From contig JAVHLK010000018.1 of assembly GCA_031082285.1 (NCBI GenBank), forward strand, positions 1 through 61,259: a stretch of DNA of 61,259 bases, given 5' to 3'. The translations under genes and the position numbers were made by a program. The DNA is from Desulfomonilaceae bacterium (lineage in GTDB: Bacteria > Desulfobacterota > Desulfomonilia > Desulfomonilales > Desulfomonilaceae). Of this stretch, positions 19,205 through 27,950 are shown piece by piece (the stretch's first letter is position 1; every line of letters begins with the position of its first letter). The notes beneath the pieces were generated by a model. The model searched no databases. It was not told the DNA's origin and saw nothing but the letters and a program-made list of their open reading frames with translations.

Positions 19205-20791
19205 CTAACCGCTGTGCGGACGCTCCCGTGTCTGCCGGATCAATTCTCGTGCCTTGATAAGGTGATTCTCCACGCCCCGGAGATCTTCCGGTTTGCTGCT
19301 GTCGAGGTAGGCGGTGATCGCGTCGCAGGCCTTGTAGGTTTCCGCGATGGATTCACGGATGAGCCCGTGGAACGGAACGTATTTCTTGGGAGGGATGATC
19401 TCGAAAGCCTTGGAATCCAGAATCTGCAGGGTTCTCTTCATGGAATCCATCTTTGGATGCACGTCTCCGGGTACGGCCGGCGCATTGGGATCGGACGGAT
19501 CGTAATCGGCGATGGTAAGGGAAGGAGCTCTGGTCATCAGTAACGAGAGTTCCTCCAGGATCGGGGCCGCTTTTCGCAGATACTCCATCACTTCCCAGCT
19601 GTCCAGCGCGTCCTCCTCCAACGGGGAGGGGAACACTTCCCGGACCTGAGCAGGTTCCCGGAAGGCGGGGAGTGTCTCTTTCGCATCAGGATGCTCTTCA
19701 AGCGGCTCGGAAGGGAGAGACTCCTTTGGCTTCGGGTCGACCGAACCATCCTCCGGGACCGGCACGGGCTCCGGTAGCGGGCGTGTTTCCGGGAGCATCG
19801 GAGTCTCGATCTTCGGCTCGGGTGCCGGACGAGTTTCAGGCAAGACCTGAGGCTCCTGCTCGGGGAGTACCTCCGGCTGAAGCGGCGTTTCCGGAACCGG
19901 TTCGGGTTCGGGCGGCGGAATCACCACGGGATCCCTGCGCGTATCGAACTGAATCCATTCTCTCGGATCCGCCATTTGGTCGGTCTCGGCAGACTCGAGC
20001 ATCATGGGCTTCCGCTCCTCCTTTGATCGGGGTGCCTTCATTATCACGGGCGGAGAGGGATCGCCTTTTTGTTTCAGGATCTCCTTCCTGGGCGGGGGAG
20101 GAGGTTCGACGGCGTCTTCGGGAGCCCGAGGGGGCGTGAGCATTTCGGGCGGCGATTCCTTGTGCGGATCCTCTTCAGGTTCCCGTGAAGGGAGATCCGG
20201 TCGCTCCGTCTGCATAGGGCCGCGTAACGGTCCTCGCGCAGGTGGCGGAGACGGCTGCCGACCGTCGGTGACTTCCTGTGCCGGCGGAAGTTCCGGAAGG
20301 TCCTGCTCCGAGACTGAGGGAGCCGGTTCCTTTGGGGGTTCCGCAGGCACCTCCCGAGGTCCTTTGCGCGGTCCTCTCACCGGTGTGCGTTCAACCGCGT
20401 CCGACGGGGACCGCGGGATCGCGGAAGGCGGCGTCACATCCGTGGGCCGCGGCGGGCTCGGAGTCTTTTCGCCGAGGTCCGCCTCGTCTCGCGGCGCGGA
20501 CGGCAATGGGTCCCGACGTGGTTGATCCCCTATGATGCTTCTCATTTTGATTTCCGGGATAGGCACCGTGAAGCCGGAGCTGCCGATCGTCGCGGACTCC
20601 CGGCCGGGCTGCACCGTTGCATCCTCCGGGGAATCCGAATCCGCGAGTTTTTGTGCTTGGGCCAGGCTCTCTCCTATCCAGAGAACCACACTGCACATAA
20701 GAAGAACCCTGACCACGAGACCCGCGGTTTTCACGAGTCCGAGGATCCTGCAACAAAGACGCGCTTGCGATGTATCTACTTCGTTGGCCAT
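19205..20791 (-). CDS. Exported proline/glutamate-rich protein of unknown function
   Basis: A 528-residue protein I do not recognise. Residues about 18-45 are a hydrophobic export signal or anchor ending in ESLAQAQ. Residues about 50-400 are low-complexity and rich in Pro, Glu, Arg and Ser, with recurring LPETRP and PEP-type motifs and no Cys, so probably disordered and wall- or periplasm-spanning. The last 130 residues (from about 400) look folded and helical (WEVMEYLRKAAPILEELSLL ... YKACDAITAYLDSSKPEDL). It might bridge inner and outer layers of the envelope, as TonB-like proline-rich proteins do, but no TonB C-terminus is visible. It follows nusB by 47 bases yet has its own strong promoter (20836-20864). 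Confidence 0.75.
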   Translation of the reverse strand: MANEVDTSQARLCCRILGLVKTAGLVVRVLLMCSVVLWIGESLAQAQKLADSDSPEDATVQPGRESATIGSSGFTVPIPEIKMRSIIGDQPRRDPLPSAPRDEADLGEKTPSPPRPTDVTPPSAIPRSPSDAVERTPVRGPRKGPREVPAEPPKEPAPSVSEQDLPELPPAQEVTDGRQPSPPPARGPLRGPMQTERPDLPSREPEEDPHKESPPEMLTPPRAPEDAVEPPPPPRKEILKQKGDPSPPVIMKAPRSKEERKPMMLESAETDQMADPREWIQFDTRRDPVVIPPPEPEPVPETPLQPEVLPEQEPQVLPETRPAPEPKIETPMLPETRPLPEPVPVPEDGSVDPKPKESLPSEPLEEHPDAKETLPAFREPAQVREVFPSPLEEDALDSWEVMEYLRKAAPILEELSLLMTRAPSLTIADYDPSDPNAPAVPGDVHPKMDSMKRTLQILDSKAFEIIPPKKYVPFHGLIRESIAETYKACDAITAYLDSSKPEDLRGVENHLIKARELIRQTRERPHSG

Positions 20792-20835
20792 CACGCCGGT
20801 CGACCTCTGACGGCTTCTAACTCATTTAATTTATA

Positions 20836-20864
20836 ATTTTAAACTGTTGAGTCGGGTTCGTCAA
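20836..20864 (-). promoter_or_regulatory. Strong sigma-70-type promoter overlapping the nusB stop
   Basis: On the minus strand TTGACG (20864-20859), a 17-base spacer and TAAAAT (20841-20836) match the consensus at five of six bases each. It overlaps the last codons of nusB and would start transcription near 20829, about 38 bases before the proline-rich protein gene. Confidence 0.7.
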
Positions 20865-21333
20865 GTTTTGTGATAAGATCGTGCAAGTGGGCGGCACTTG
20901 TGGGGCGCGGTTCGAGTACATGTATCCTGTCCAAGACGCCATTGATAAATGAAGGAGATTTGTCCGCCCCGTATTTCCTGCCGATCTCGATAGCCTCGTT
21001 GAGGATCACGGGACCCGGAACTTCGGGGAAATTGACGAGTTCGGCAATTGCCATTCGGAGAACGTTTCTGTCTACGCTGTTGAGCCTGTAGAGCTTCCAA
21101 TTGTGGGACACTTTGGAAATCAGCTTGTCGATGACGAGGCGGTCCCGGGCAACCGCACTCACGAGATTTCGGGCATATTCGCTCATCACCCTGTGCAATT
21201 TGAGCGCTTGTTCCTCATCGGACCTGAAATGAGATTCGAGTTGCAACAACACGTCGCACGGATTCTGTTTCGTCGCTTCGGCAGCGAACAGAACCTGGAG
21301 TACAAATTCACGGGTCTTTCTTCTTGACGGCAC
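20839..21333 (-). CDS. nusB: Transcription antitermination factor NusB
   Basis: A 164-residue all-helical NusB protein. Recognisable are the N-terminal REFVLQVLFAAEA, the central VIDKLISKVSHNWKLYRLNSVDRNVLRMAIAEL (quoted in parts: VSHNWKLYRLNSVDRNVLR) and the C-terminal VILNEAIEIGRKYGADKSPSF with FINGVLD. It binds boxA RNA with NusE (S10) in rRNA antitermination. The start appears to be GTG at 21333 with a weak ribosome site. It follows ribH on the same strand, an order common in proteobacteria (ribH-nusB), though 255 bases separate them here. Its stop region contains the promoter of the next gene. Confidence 0.95.
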   Translation of the reverse strand: MPSRRKTREFVLQVLFAAEATKQNPCDVLLQLESHFRSDEEQALKLHRVMSEYARNLVSAVARDRLVIDKLISKVSHNWKLYRLNSVDRNVLRMAIAELVNFPEVPGPVILNEAIEIGRKYGADKSPSFINGVLDRIHVLEPRPTSAAHLHDLITKLDEPDSTV

Positions 21334-21588
21334 GGGATGTTTCGATCACCAAGCAGGGTCCCCGGGGACCTGTGACGGCAATAATCGTTCAGAGCGAACC
21401 CGCGTACGGCGGGATTGAACCCCGGAGAGCACACCGAACAGCGGCGGAAAGGCCTTACCCCGGAGGAAGCCGGGACTCGATCCGGTTCCCGACATTCGCG
21501 GGGATAGGGTTACTCATCACGTTGCGGTTGAATCTCCGTTGCTCTCGCGGCCGACGCTCCGCGACTCATTCCTGCATTTGGGAGCAGG

Positions 21589-22062
21589 TCAAGGTTCAAG
21601 ACTCTGCCTGAACAAATCAGCCATTTCTATTGCGGACACGGCCGCTTCGGCACCTTTGTTTCCCGCCTTGGACCCGGCTCGCTCAACTGCCTGCTCGATG
21701 GTATCTGTGGTGAGAACTCCAAAGGACACGGGGATGGACGCTTCCAGGGCTATATGCGCCACGCCTTTTGCCACCTCGGCCGCAATGTAGTCGAAATGCG
21801 GCGTTGAACCGCGAATGACCGCTCCGAGCGACACGATCAGGTCGTACTTTCCGGAACGAACCATGACCGACAACATCTGGGGAATCTCGAACGCGCCCGG
21901 CACCCTGACGATGGTTATGTCGTCCTCGGACATCCCGTGTCGCACCAGGGCATCTACGGCTCCATCGATCAACCTGTCCACAATGAATGAGTTGAATCGG
22001 CTTGCCACGAGTCCCGCCTTCAGCCCCGTCGCGTCGAGCCGTCCCTCTATCTTTCGCGTCAT
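21589..22062 (-). CDS. ribH: 6,7-dimethyl-8-ribityllumazine synthase RibH
   Basis: A 157-residue lumazine synthase of usual length. Motifs: [17 protein letters not shown] at the N-terminus, [10 protein letters not shown] (substrate loop), the active-site segment [20 protein letters not shown] with its His, and [17 protein letters not shown]. It condenses the pyrimidinedione with dihydroxybutanone phosphate in the penultimate step of riboflavin synthesis, usually as a 60-mer or pentamer. The ATG at 22062 has GGAGG 4 bases upstream. It lies between ribBA and nusB on the same strand, as part of the riboflavin operon. Confidence 0.97.
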   Translation of the reverse strand: MTRKIEGRLDATGLKAGLVASRFNSFIVDRLIDGAVDALVRHGMSEDDITIVRVPGAFEIPQMLSVMVRSGKYDLIVSLGAVIRGSTPHFDYIAAEVAKGVAHIALEASIPVSFGVLTTDTIEQAVERAGSKAGNKGAEAAVSAIEMADLFRQSLEP

Positions 22063-22245
22063 ACGGCCTCCGAATACAGTCTATGAACCGGCAGTCTGCA
22101 GGTTACCGCTCCGCCGCCGGCTTCGTACGGAATTTCATAACTACGGGTACGTATTCTTGAGTACGCCCGCTGGGACCTCTACGTCTCGGCGAGTCGGCAA
22201 TCCCCGCGCGAAAAACGAGTAACCGGCCCCGAGGAACGAGCGCTG

Positions 22246-23463
22246 TCAACCTCGACCGCCCAAAGTCAATATGTGTCCCATACGCTCTTTCTTTGTACGG
22301 AGATAATTGAGGTTCGTCGAGCAGGCTCCGACCTCGATCGGCACCTGTTCCACCACCTCGAGTCCGTACCCTTCCAGGCCCACTATTTTGGTGGGATTGT
22401 TGGTCATCAGGCGCATCTTTCTCACGCCCAGGTCTGCAAGTATTTGCGCGCCGATTCCGTAGTCCCTCAGGTCGGGCTTGAACCCAAGCCTCAAATTTGC
22501 TTCCACCGTGTCGCAGCCCTGGTCCTGGAGCGCGTACGCCTTGATTTTGTTTATGAGCCCTATGCCGCGCCCCTCCTGCTGCATATAGAGGACCACGCCC
22601 TTTCCCGCCTGCTGCACCATGCACATGGCGGCCTCGAGCTGAGTGCCGCAATCGCACCTCCGCGATCCGAACACATCTCCGGTGAGGCACTCGGAATGCA
22701 CACGCACCAGGGTCGGCTCATCGGGACTTAGCTCGCCTTTCACCAGAGCAACGTGATGCTTGTTGTCGACGTCGTTTTCGTAGACGATGAGCCTGAAATC
22801 CCCCCCGTAATCGGTGGGAAGGACGGTTTCCGCTCCTCGCCTAATCAGTCTCTCGGTGCGCATCCGATACTCGATGAGATCTCTGATCGTGCAGATCTTG
22901 AGGCCATGTTGTTCCGCGATCACCATCAGTTCCGGCAGACGCGCCATGGAACCATCGTCGTTCATCACTTCACAGATTACCCCCGCGGGTTGGCAGCCGG
23001 CGAGCCGAGCCAGATCCACGCTCCCCTCGGTTTGACCGGCCCGAACCAGAACGCCCCCGTTCTTCGCTTTGAGCGGAAAGATATGGCCGGGAGATACGAG
23101 ATCTTCCGGCGTCGCGTCCGGGTCCACCGCGGTGAGAATCGTTACTGCGCGGTCATGAGCGGAAATCCCCGTGCTCACCCCCCGTCGGGCCTCAATGGAA
23201 ACGGTGAATGCAGTCCCAAAGGGAGATTTGTTGTTTGAGACCATCATGGGCAGGTCAAGAGATCCTATCTTCTCCTCCGTCATGGAGAGACACAACAGCC
23301 CGCGACCGTACTTGGTCATGAAATTGACGGCGTCAGGCGTAATTTTCTCAGCGGCCATCGTCAAGTCACCCTCATTCTCTCGGTCTTCATCGTCAACGAG
23401 AATAACCATTCGGCCTGCCCGAATTTCCTCAATTGCTTCGGGTATCCCGACTAAAATCCCCAT
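22246..23463 (-). CDS. ribBA: Bifunctional 3,4-dihydroxy-2-butanone-4-phosphate synthase / GTP cyclohydrolase II (RibBA)
   Basis: A 405-residue two-domain enzyme supplying both riboflavin precursors. The RibB half (residues about 5-205) has [20 protein letters not shown], the acidic metal site, and SAHDRAVTI. The RibA half (about 210-405) has [20 protein letters not shown] with the zinc cysteines, [20 protein letters not shown] and [15 protein letters not shown]. Both sets of catalytic residues look intact. The ATG at 23463 follows GGAGG; 14 bases separate it from ribE upstream, so the two are co-transcribed. Confidence 0.97.
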   Translation of the reverse strand: MGILVGIPEAIEEIRAGRMVILVDDEDRENEGDLTMAAEKITPDAVNFMTKYGRGLLCLSMTEEKIGSLDLPMMVSNNKSPFGTAFTVSIEARRGVSTGISAHDRAVTILTAVDPDATPEDLVSPGHIFPLKAKNGGVLVRAGQTEGSVDLARLAGCQPAGVICEVMNDDGSMARLPELMVIAEQHGLKICTIRDLIEYRMRTERLIRRGAETVLPTDYGGDFRLIVYENDVDNKHHVALVKGELSPDEPTLVRVHSECLTGDVFGSRRCDCGTQLEAAMCMVQQAGKGVVLYMQQEGRGIGLINKIKAYALQDQGCDTVEANLRLGFKPDLRDYGIGAQILADLGVRKMRLMTNNPTKIVGLEGYGLEVVEQVPIEVGACSTNLNYLRTKKERMGHILTLGGRG

Positions 23464-23477
23464 AGGGGCTTCCTCCT

Positions 23478-24119
23478 TTATATGAACCCGTGTTCCTTGA
23501 GCAGAGCTTCGTTCAAACGTGACTCATCTTTCGAGGACGTGATGAACTTTTCCACATATTTTCCGATCAAGTCGAATTCAACGTTCACCCTATCACTGAT
23601 GTTTTTCCCGGTCAACCCGGTGAGGGCCGCGGTGTGGGGTATGATCATCACCCAGAAGCGATCTCCCTGCACCCGGTTGACGGTAAGGCTCACCCCGTCA
23701 ATGGCCACGCTCCCCTTGACGATGACGTAACGCGTTGAATCTACTTGAAACCCTAGGAGAAAGCCGGCACCGGAAACCCGTTTTTCAACGAGACGGCCCA
23801 CGCAATCCACGTGGCCCGACACAAGATGGCCGCCCAACCGTGAATCCAACCGCAGGGCCTTCTCCAGATTCACTCCCCGGCCTGGTTTCATCTCACCCAG
23901 GGTGGTCACGCCCAGACTCTCGGGGGAGACGTCGGCACAGAACTCGTGCGCGACCTCATCGACTTGGGTCGCCGTAAGACAGGCACCGTCGACCGATATG
24001 GAATCACCAACGGCAACATCTCCCAAATCCAGATCGGATTTGATTTTCAGTCTCATAAAGCCCCTGTGCGGCTCAATACTCACGATTTGGCCACGCGCTT
24101 CGACGATTCCCGTAAACAT
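23478..24119 (-). CDS. ribE: Riboflavin synthase alpha chain
   Basis: A 213-residue protein of two similar lumazine-binding repeats. Each repeat has its glycine-rich start: [12 protein letters not shown] at residue 1 and [14 protein letters not shown] near 97. Repeat features [14 protein letters not shown] and [13 protein letters not shown] are clear. It dismutates two ribityllumazine molecules to riboflavin. The start is 3 bases from the end of ttcA, implying translational coupling. ribD, the missing step, is found apart at 41671-42792. Confidence 0.96.
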   Translation of the reverse strand: MFTGIVEARGQIVSIEPHRGFMRLKIKSDLDLGDVAVGDSISVDGACLTATQVDEVAHEFCADVSPESLGVTTLGEMKPGRGVNLEKALRLDSRLGGHLVSGHVDCVGRLVEKRVSGAGFLLGFQVDSTRYVIVKGSVAIDGVSLTVNRVQGDRFWVMIIPHTAALTGLTGKNISDRVNVEFDLIGKYVEKFITSSKDESRLNEALLKEHGFI

Positions 24120-24122
24120 CGG

Positions 24123-24872
24123 TCAGATCGCCCTCCCGTCGGACAAAAGGTGCCTGTGATGAATTCGCCTCATCGAGTGCAGTATACTCGATTTTACGCC
24201 CGGGATCTCTTTCTCCATCTGCGCCAACCGCTCTTTTATCCATTGGCGCCGCGTACCGCTCATGCCCTGGTAAGAGCAGAAGCAACCAAGGATCGGAACC
24301 TCCGTTGTCCGAGCAAAACTCCTCGTCATGTCTTCGGACACGTACACAAGCGGACGAATGACGCGGTTCTTCCCGTCGTCCGCCAAAAGGTGGGGAGTCA
24401 TCCCCTTGATGGACGCGTTGAAAAAGAGGTTGAGTAGGAGAGTCTCGATGAAATCGTCGCGATGGTGTCCCAACGCAATCTTGTGCCAACCTTCAGAGGA
24501 CGCGTACGAGTATAATATGCCGCGACGAAGCCGTGAGCAAAAGGAACAGGGATTGGTTCCCTCAGTCAAATTTTCATTGATGATTTTCACCAGGTTCCCG
24601 TTGAGTCGCGTGTGCGGTATTCCTTCGCGAAGGAGCCGGTCTTCGAGCGGCCTGCAATCAAATTCCTTTGGACCGGGATGGACGGTAACCGCGGCCAGAT
24701 CGAACCTCACCGGGGCCTTGCGTTGCAGGGCCCTCAGGGCATACAATAGGGTCCATGAATCTTTTCCGCCGGACAATGCCACGAGGATGCGGTCGCCTTC
24801 TTGAATAAGTCCGAAATCCCCAATGGCTCGGCCCACAAGACGTGTTATGTTCCTGAGTATGGGGTTCTTCAC
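24123..24872 (-). CDS. ttcA: TtcA-family tRNA 2-thiocytidine synthetase (PP-loop ATPase)
   Basis: A 249-residue PP-loop protein. The ATP motif VALSGGKDSWTLLYAL begins near residue 31; CSFCSRLRRG gives the CxxC pair and CFCSY a further cysteine, the set that holds a [4Fe-4S] cluster in TtcA. GHHRDDFIETLLLNLFF is the family signature. TtcA thiolates C32 of certain tRNAs; deltaproteobacterial members are sometimes annotated simply as TtcA-like, and tRNA target is inferred. The start is GTG at 24872. It is the first gene of the ttcA-ribE-ribBA-ribH-nusB run, divergent from an ABC-F gene. Confidence 0.88.
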   Translation of the reverse strand: MKNPILRNITRLVGRAIGDFGLIQEGDRILVALSGGKDSWTLLYALRALQRKAPVRFDLAAVTVHPGPKEFDCRPLEDRLLREGIPHTRLNGNLVKIINENLTEGTNPCSFCSRLRRGILYSYASSEGWHKIALGHHRDDFIETLLLNLFFNASIKGMTPHLLADDGKNRVIRPLVYVSEDMTRSFARTTEVPILGCFCSYQGMSGTRRQWIKERLAQMEKEIPGVKSSILHSMRRIHHRHLLSDGRAI

Positions 24873-25026
24873 CGTGTAAGGTCAACCTCCCGGCACGTAT
24901 GTTCTTGAAGGGGCACCGTCGTGACTCGAAAATGTCCGCAACGGAGAGCACCGGCAATTCGGACGTAGACTCAAATATAGATGGAGACGTCCGCGATGTC
25001 CAGCACCCGACACATGGAGCAGTATT

Positions 25027-27006
25027 TTGATCTTTTTGAGTAATGTCGCCAAGTTCTTTCACGGTAAACCGCTCTTTCAAGATGTGAACATCAGTATCCA
25101 TCGAGGCGATCGCGTGGGAATCGTGGGACCCAACGGAGCGGGCAAGTCCACGATTCTGGGAATGATGGAAGGCGCGGTGACTCCCGACGAGGGGGAGGTT
25201 TCCATTGAGAAGAAGATCAGGATGGGCGTGTTGCGACAGGAACTCGTGGCAGGCACGGACGGCCCCATCCTCGATGAGGTCACCAACTTTTCCGAGGAAG
25301 TCCGCAAGACGCGAGAGCGGCTCGGACAATTGGAACGGGAAATGGCACACCTGTCCGAGGACAGCGACCACGCTGAGGCCCTCATCGAGGAACTGGGCCG
25401 CTTGCAGCACGAATTTGAACGGTACGACGGGTACACGCTGGAAGCGAGGGCTTTCAAGGTACTCCGCGGGCTGGGCTTTAAGCCCGGCGACGAGAATCGC
25501 TCGTGGAAGGAGTTTTCCGGTGGCTGGAGAATGCGGGTTGCGCTGGCCAAGATCCTGATCGCGGAACCGGAAGTGCTCCTGCTCGATGAGCCGACCAACC
25601 ACCTTGATCTGGAAAGCCTCCTGTGGGTCGAAGAATACTTGAGCGACTTCAAAGGAGCCCTCGTCTTGGTTTCCCACGACAGGGCATTCTTGAATAGGCT
25701 CGTTAACCGCATCGTTGAAGTGGAGAGGGGGAAGGCCACCGTTTACACCGGGAATTTCGACACCTATGAAACCACCAAGTCCATGCAGGAAGAAGTCATC
25801 CTGGCTTCGTACAAGAACCAGCAAGAGAAGATCAAACGCATCCGGAAATTCATCGACCAGAATCGGGTGAAGGCCCGGACGGCCAGCAGGGTGCAAAGCC
25901 GCATCAAGATGCTTGAAAAGATCGATAAGGTCGAACCTCCGAAAAAGCTCAAGACGGTCAAGTTCTCCTTCCCTCAACCTGCCCCGGCCGGACGCAGAGT
26001 ACTGGAGATCACAAATCTGAAGAAACGATACGGATCGATCACCGTGTACGACGGATTCGATTTCGCGATTGAACGTGGGGACCGCATCGGCCTTGTGGGG
26101 CCCAATGGAGCGGGAAAATCAACCCTGTTGAAGATCATGGGCGGCGTGATCCCTCACGACGGCGGGATGGTGAAGTACGGACACAACGTCACGCCGGGGT
26201 ATTTCGCTCAACATCAGTCTGAAGCTCTCTCAACCTCCTTCACGGTCTTGGAGGAGGCGACCTCCGTTTCGCCGGGCATACCCGAGCAAGAGATACGCAA
26301 CCTGTTGGGGGCATTTCTTTTTTCCGGAGACGATGTCTACAAGAAGGTAGGAGTGCTTTCCGGAGGAGAGAAAAGTCGGTTGGCATTGACCAAGATACTC
26401 CTTTCACCTCCCAATCTGTTGTTGATGGACGAACCGACGAATCACCTCGACATCTCTTCATGCGAGATCTTGGAAAATGGTCTGAAGAGATTCGAAGGTA
26501 CTCTTGTGCTCATCACCCATGACCGGCGCCTGATGAATTCGGTGTGCACAGGAATTCTCGAGATCGAGAACGGGGTCGCGGAGCACTACCTGGGGAACTA
26601 TGACGATTACCGGTACAAGAAGAAGCTGATGGAGCAACGCGATGAGGACGAGGCCCCATCCCGGCCCGAGCCTGAAGTCGATACACTGAAGCAGGAATCG
26701 CCCAAGGAGTCCCGGAAACACAGGAGGAGAAAGGAAGCGGAAGACCGAACATCCTTGTTCCGGAAGCAGGGACCGATACGAGAGGAGATTCAACGCATTG
26801 AAAAGGAACTGGCGGTCAAGGAATCCCGAAAACGGGAGATCGAGACGCTCCTGGCCGATCCCGCCGTGTACGAAAAACGGGAAGTGCTCATGCCGCTTCT
26901 CGAGGAAGATCCGTTGTTGAACAAGGAGATAAGGCAGCTCGAGTCACGTTGGGAGGAATTGCACGTCCGGTTGGACGAGATCGAAAATGACCGACGGACA
27001 GGGTAG
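25027..27006 (+). CDS. ABC-F family ATPase (Uup/YheS/EttA-like)
   Basis: A 659-residue protein with two ABC ATPase domains and no membrane segments. Walker A motifs are GIVGPNGAGKST (about residue 35) and GLVGPNGAGKST (about 358); signature motifs are FSGGWRMRVALAK and LSGGEKSRLALTK, each with LLLDEPTNHLD or LLMDEPTNHLD. The inter-domain linker (about 240-320) is charged and helical, as in the P-site tRNA-interaction motif. The C-terminus from about 540 is a long coiled coil, as in Uup. ABC-F proteins act on ribosomes (stall relief) or in antibiotic protection; this one looks like a housekeeping type. The start is a TTG at 25027 with GGAG 7 bases upstream; no in-frame ATG fits better. Confidence 0.94.
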   Translation: MIFLSNVAKFFHGKPLFQDVNISIHRGDRVGIVGPNGAGKSTILGMMEGAVTPDEGEVSIEKKIRMGVLRQELVAGTDGPILDEVTNFSEEVRKTRERLGQLEREMAHLSEDSDHAEALIEELGRLQHEFERYDGYTLEARAFKVLRGLGFKPGDENRSWKEFSGGWRMRVALAKILIAEPEVLLLDEPTNHLDLESLLWVEEYLSDFKGALVLVSHDRAFLNRLVNRIVEVERGKATVYTGNFDTYETTKSMQEEVILASYKNQQEKIKRIRKFIDQNRVKARTASRVQSRIKMLEKIDKVEPPKKLKTVKFSFPQPAPAGRRVLEITNLKKRYGSITVYDGFDFAIERGDRIGLVGPNGAGKSTLLKIMGGVIPHDGGMVKYGHNVTPGYFAQHQSEALSTSFTVLEEATSVSPGIPEQEIRNLLGAFLFSGDDVYKKVGVLSGGEKSRLALTKILLSPPNLLLMDEPTNHLDISSCEILENGLKRFEGTLVLITHDRRLMNSVCTGILEIENGVAEHYLGNYDDYRYKKKLMEQRDEDEAPSRPEPEVDTLKQESPKESRKHRRRKEAEDRTSLFRKQGPIREEIQRIEKELAVKESRKREIETLLADPAVYEKREVLMPLLEEDPLLNKEIRQLESRWEELHVRLDEIENDRRTG

Positions 27007-27134
27007 CTCCCGGCATCCCACGCAGAACGCGGAACGGGATTTACCGAGCGTTTACGGGAATACGGGACCGTACTCGTGATATGGACTGCTTGATGCACCG
27101 TTGCATAAATACGGTCACGTATTCTTAACCTTCC

Positions 27135-27226
27135 GAGATTGCCGTGGGCTTCGCCCTTGCAACGACGACCTTGATGATGTCATTGCGAGGAGCAGAGTCC
27201 CGCGCAGAACGCGGGAAAGCAATCTC
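27135..27226. repeat. Interspersed palindromic repeat GAGATTGC...GCAATCTC
   Basis: A 92-base element bounded by GAGATTGC and GCAATCTC as inverted ends, with TTGCAACGAC and GTCATTGCGAGGAGC inside. The same CATTGCGAG...GCAATCTC pattern recurs in shorter form at 37267-37294 and at the start of the window. It is of the kind found widely between genes in deltaproteobacteria; no transposase is linked to it. Confidence 0.7.
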
Positions 27227-27288
27227 AACGGTCAAAATGTGGGACCGAACTTACGAATCAGGGCACTTGGGAACACGGGAAGACTCAC

Positions 27289-27912
27289 ATGGATATATTC
27301 TTAAGCGCGGGAATTGCTCTGGGCCTCTCTGCCGGCTTTGCACCGGGGCCGCTTACGACCGTCGTCATCACTCAGGCGCTGCAGCACGGAGCCAAAGAAG
27401 GTCTGAAAGTTGCCGTGGCTCCGTTTATTACCGATCTGCCCATAATCCTGACATCGGTCTATGTACTGACGCTGCTGCAGAAGTCGCACACGATTTTGGG
27501 GCTCATATCAATACTTGGCGGTCTGGTCCTGATCTACCTGGCGTATTCCAGTTTCAAGGCGGACAAGGTGTCGGTGGATGCCACGCGGATCCAACCGAGA
27601 TCGTTCGGAAAAGGGACACTTGTGAACGTCTTGAATCCTCAGCCTTACTTGTTTTGGCTGACCATTGGTGCGCCGAACGTCGTGGAAGCCTGGACACAAA
27701 GTCCTCTGACCGCGGCCGGTTTCCTTGCAGGGTTTTACACGTGCCTGGTGGGAGGCAAGATGTCGTTGGCCATTGCGGCCGCGTACTCGAGAAGCTTGTT
27801 GACCGGGCCGGTCTACCGGTGCGTCATGTGGGTATTGGGAGGTGCGCTGCTGGTTCTGGCCTTTGTTCTGTTGCGCGATGGAATGAATTATCTCACGCTG
27901 CTCGACCCGTAG
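27289..27912 (+). CDS. LysE/RhtB-family exporter
   Basis: A 207-residue integral membrane protein of the amino-acid exporter family. The N-terminal signature GLSAGFAPGPLTTVVITQAL (residues 12-31) is diagnostic, and about six hydrophobic helices follow (for example 38-62, 67-87, 112-133, 140-160, 182-200). The conserved Asn-Pro pair of the family appears in VLNPQPYLFWL. The substrate may be an amino acid or another small metabolite. The gene stands alone between the ABC-F gene and a convergent kinase gene; an interspersed repeat lies just upstream. Confidence 0.9.
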   Translation: MDIFLSAGIALGLSAGFAPGPLTTVVITQALQHGAKEGLKVAVAPFITDLPIILTSVYVLTLLQKSHTILGLISILGGLVLIYLAYSSFKADKVSVDATRIQPRSFGKGTLVNVLNPQPYLFWLTIGAPNVVEAWTQSPLTAAGFLAGFYTCLVGGKMSLAIAAAYSRSLLTGPVYRCVMWVLGGALLVLAFVLLRDGMNYLTLLDP

Positions 27913-27950
27913 TCCGGCGAACAGGTCGGCCGGCGGTCAAAGGACGGGCC

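Noticed and set aside
21390-21425. T-arm-like sequence CCGGGGTTCAATCCC on the minus strand
   Set aside because: No acceptor stem, D arm or anticodon arm can be formed around it, so it is not a tRNA gene.
22103-22690. Open frame opposite or overlapping ribBA in another frame
   Set aside because: It is an alternative frame of ribBA, with Arg-rich low-complexity translation typical of shadow frames.
24658-25977. Long open frame opposite ttcA and the ABC-F gene
   Set aside because: It lies antisense to two clearly conserved genes and its translation has no family motif; open frames opposite GC-rich genes are common.
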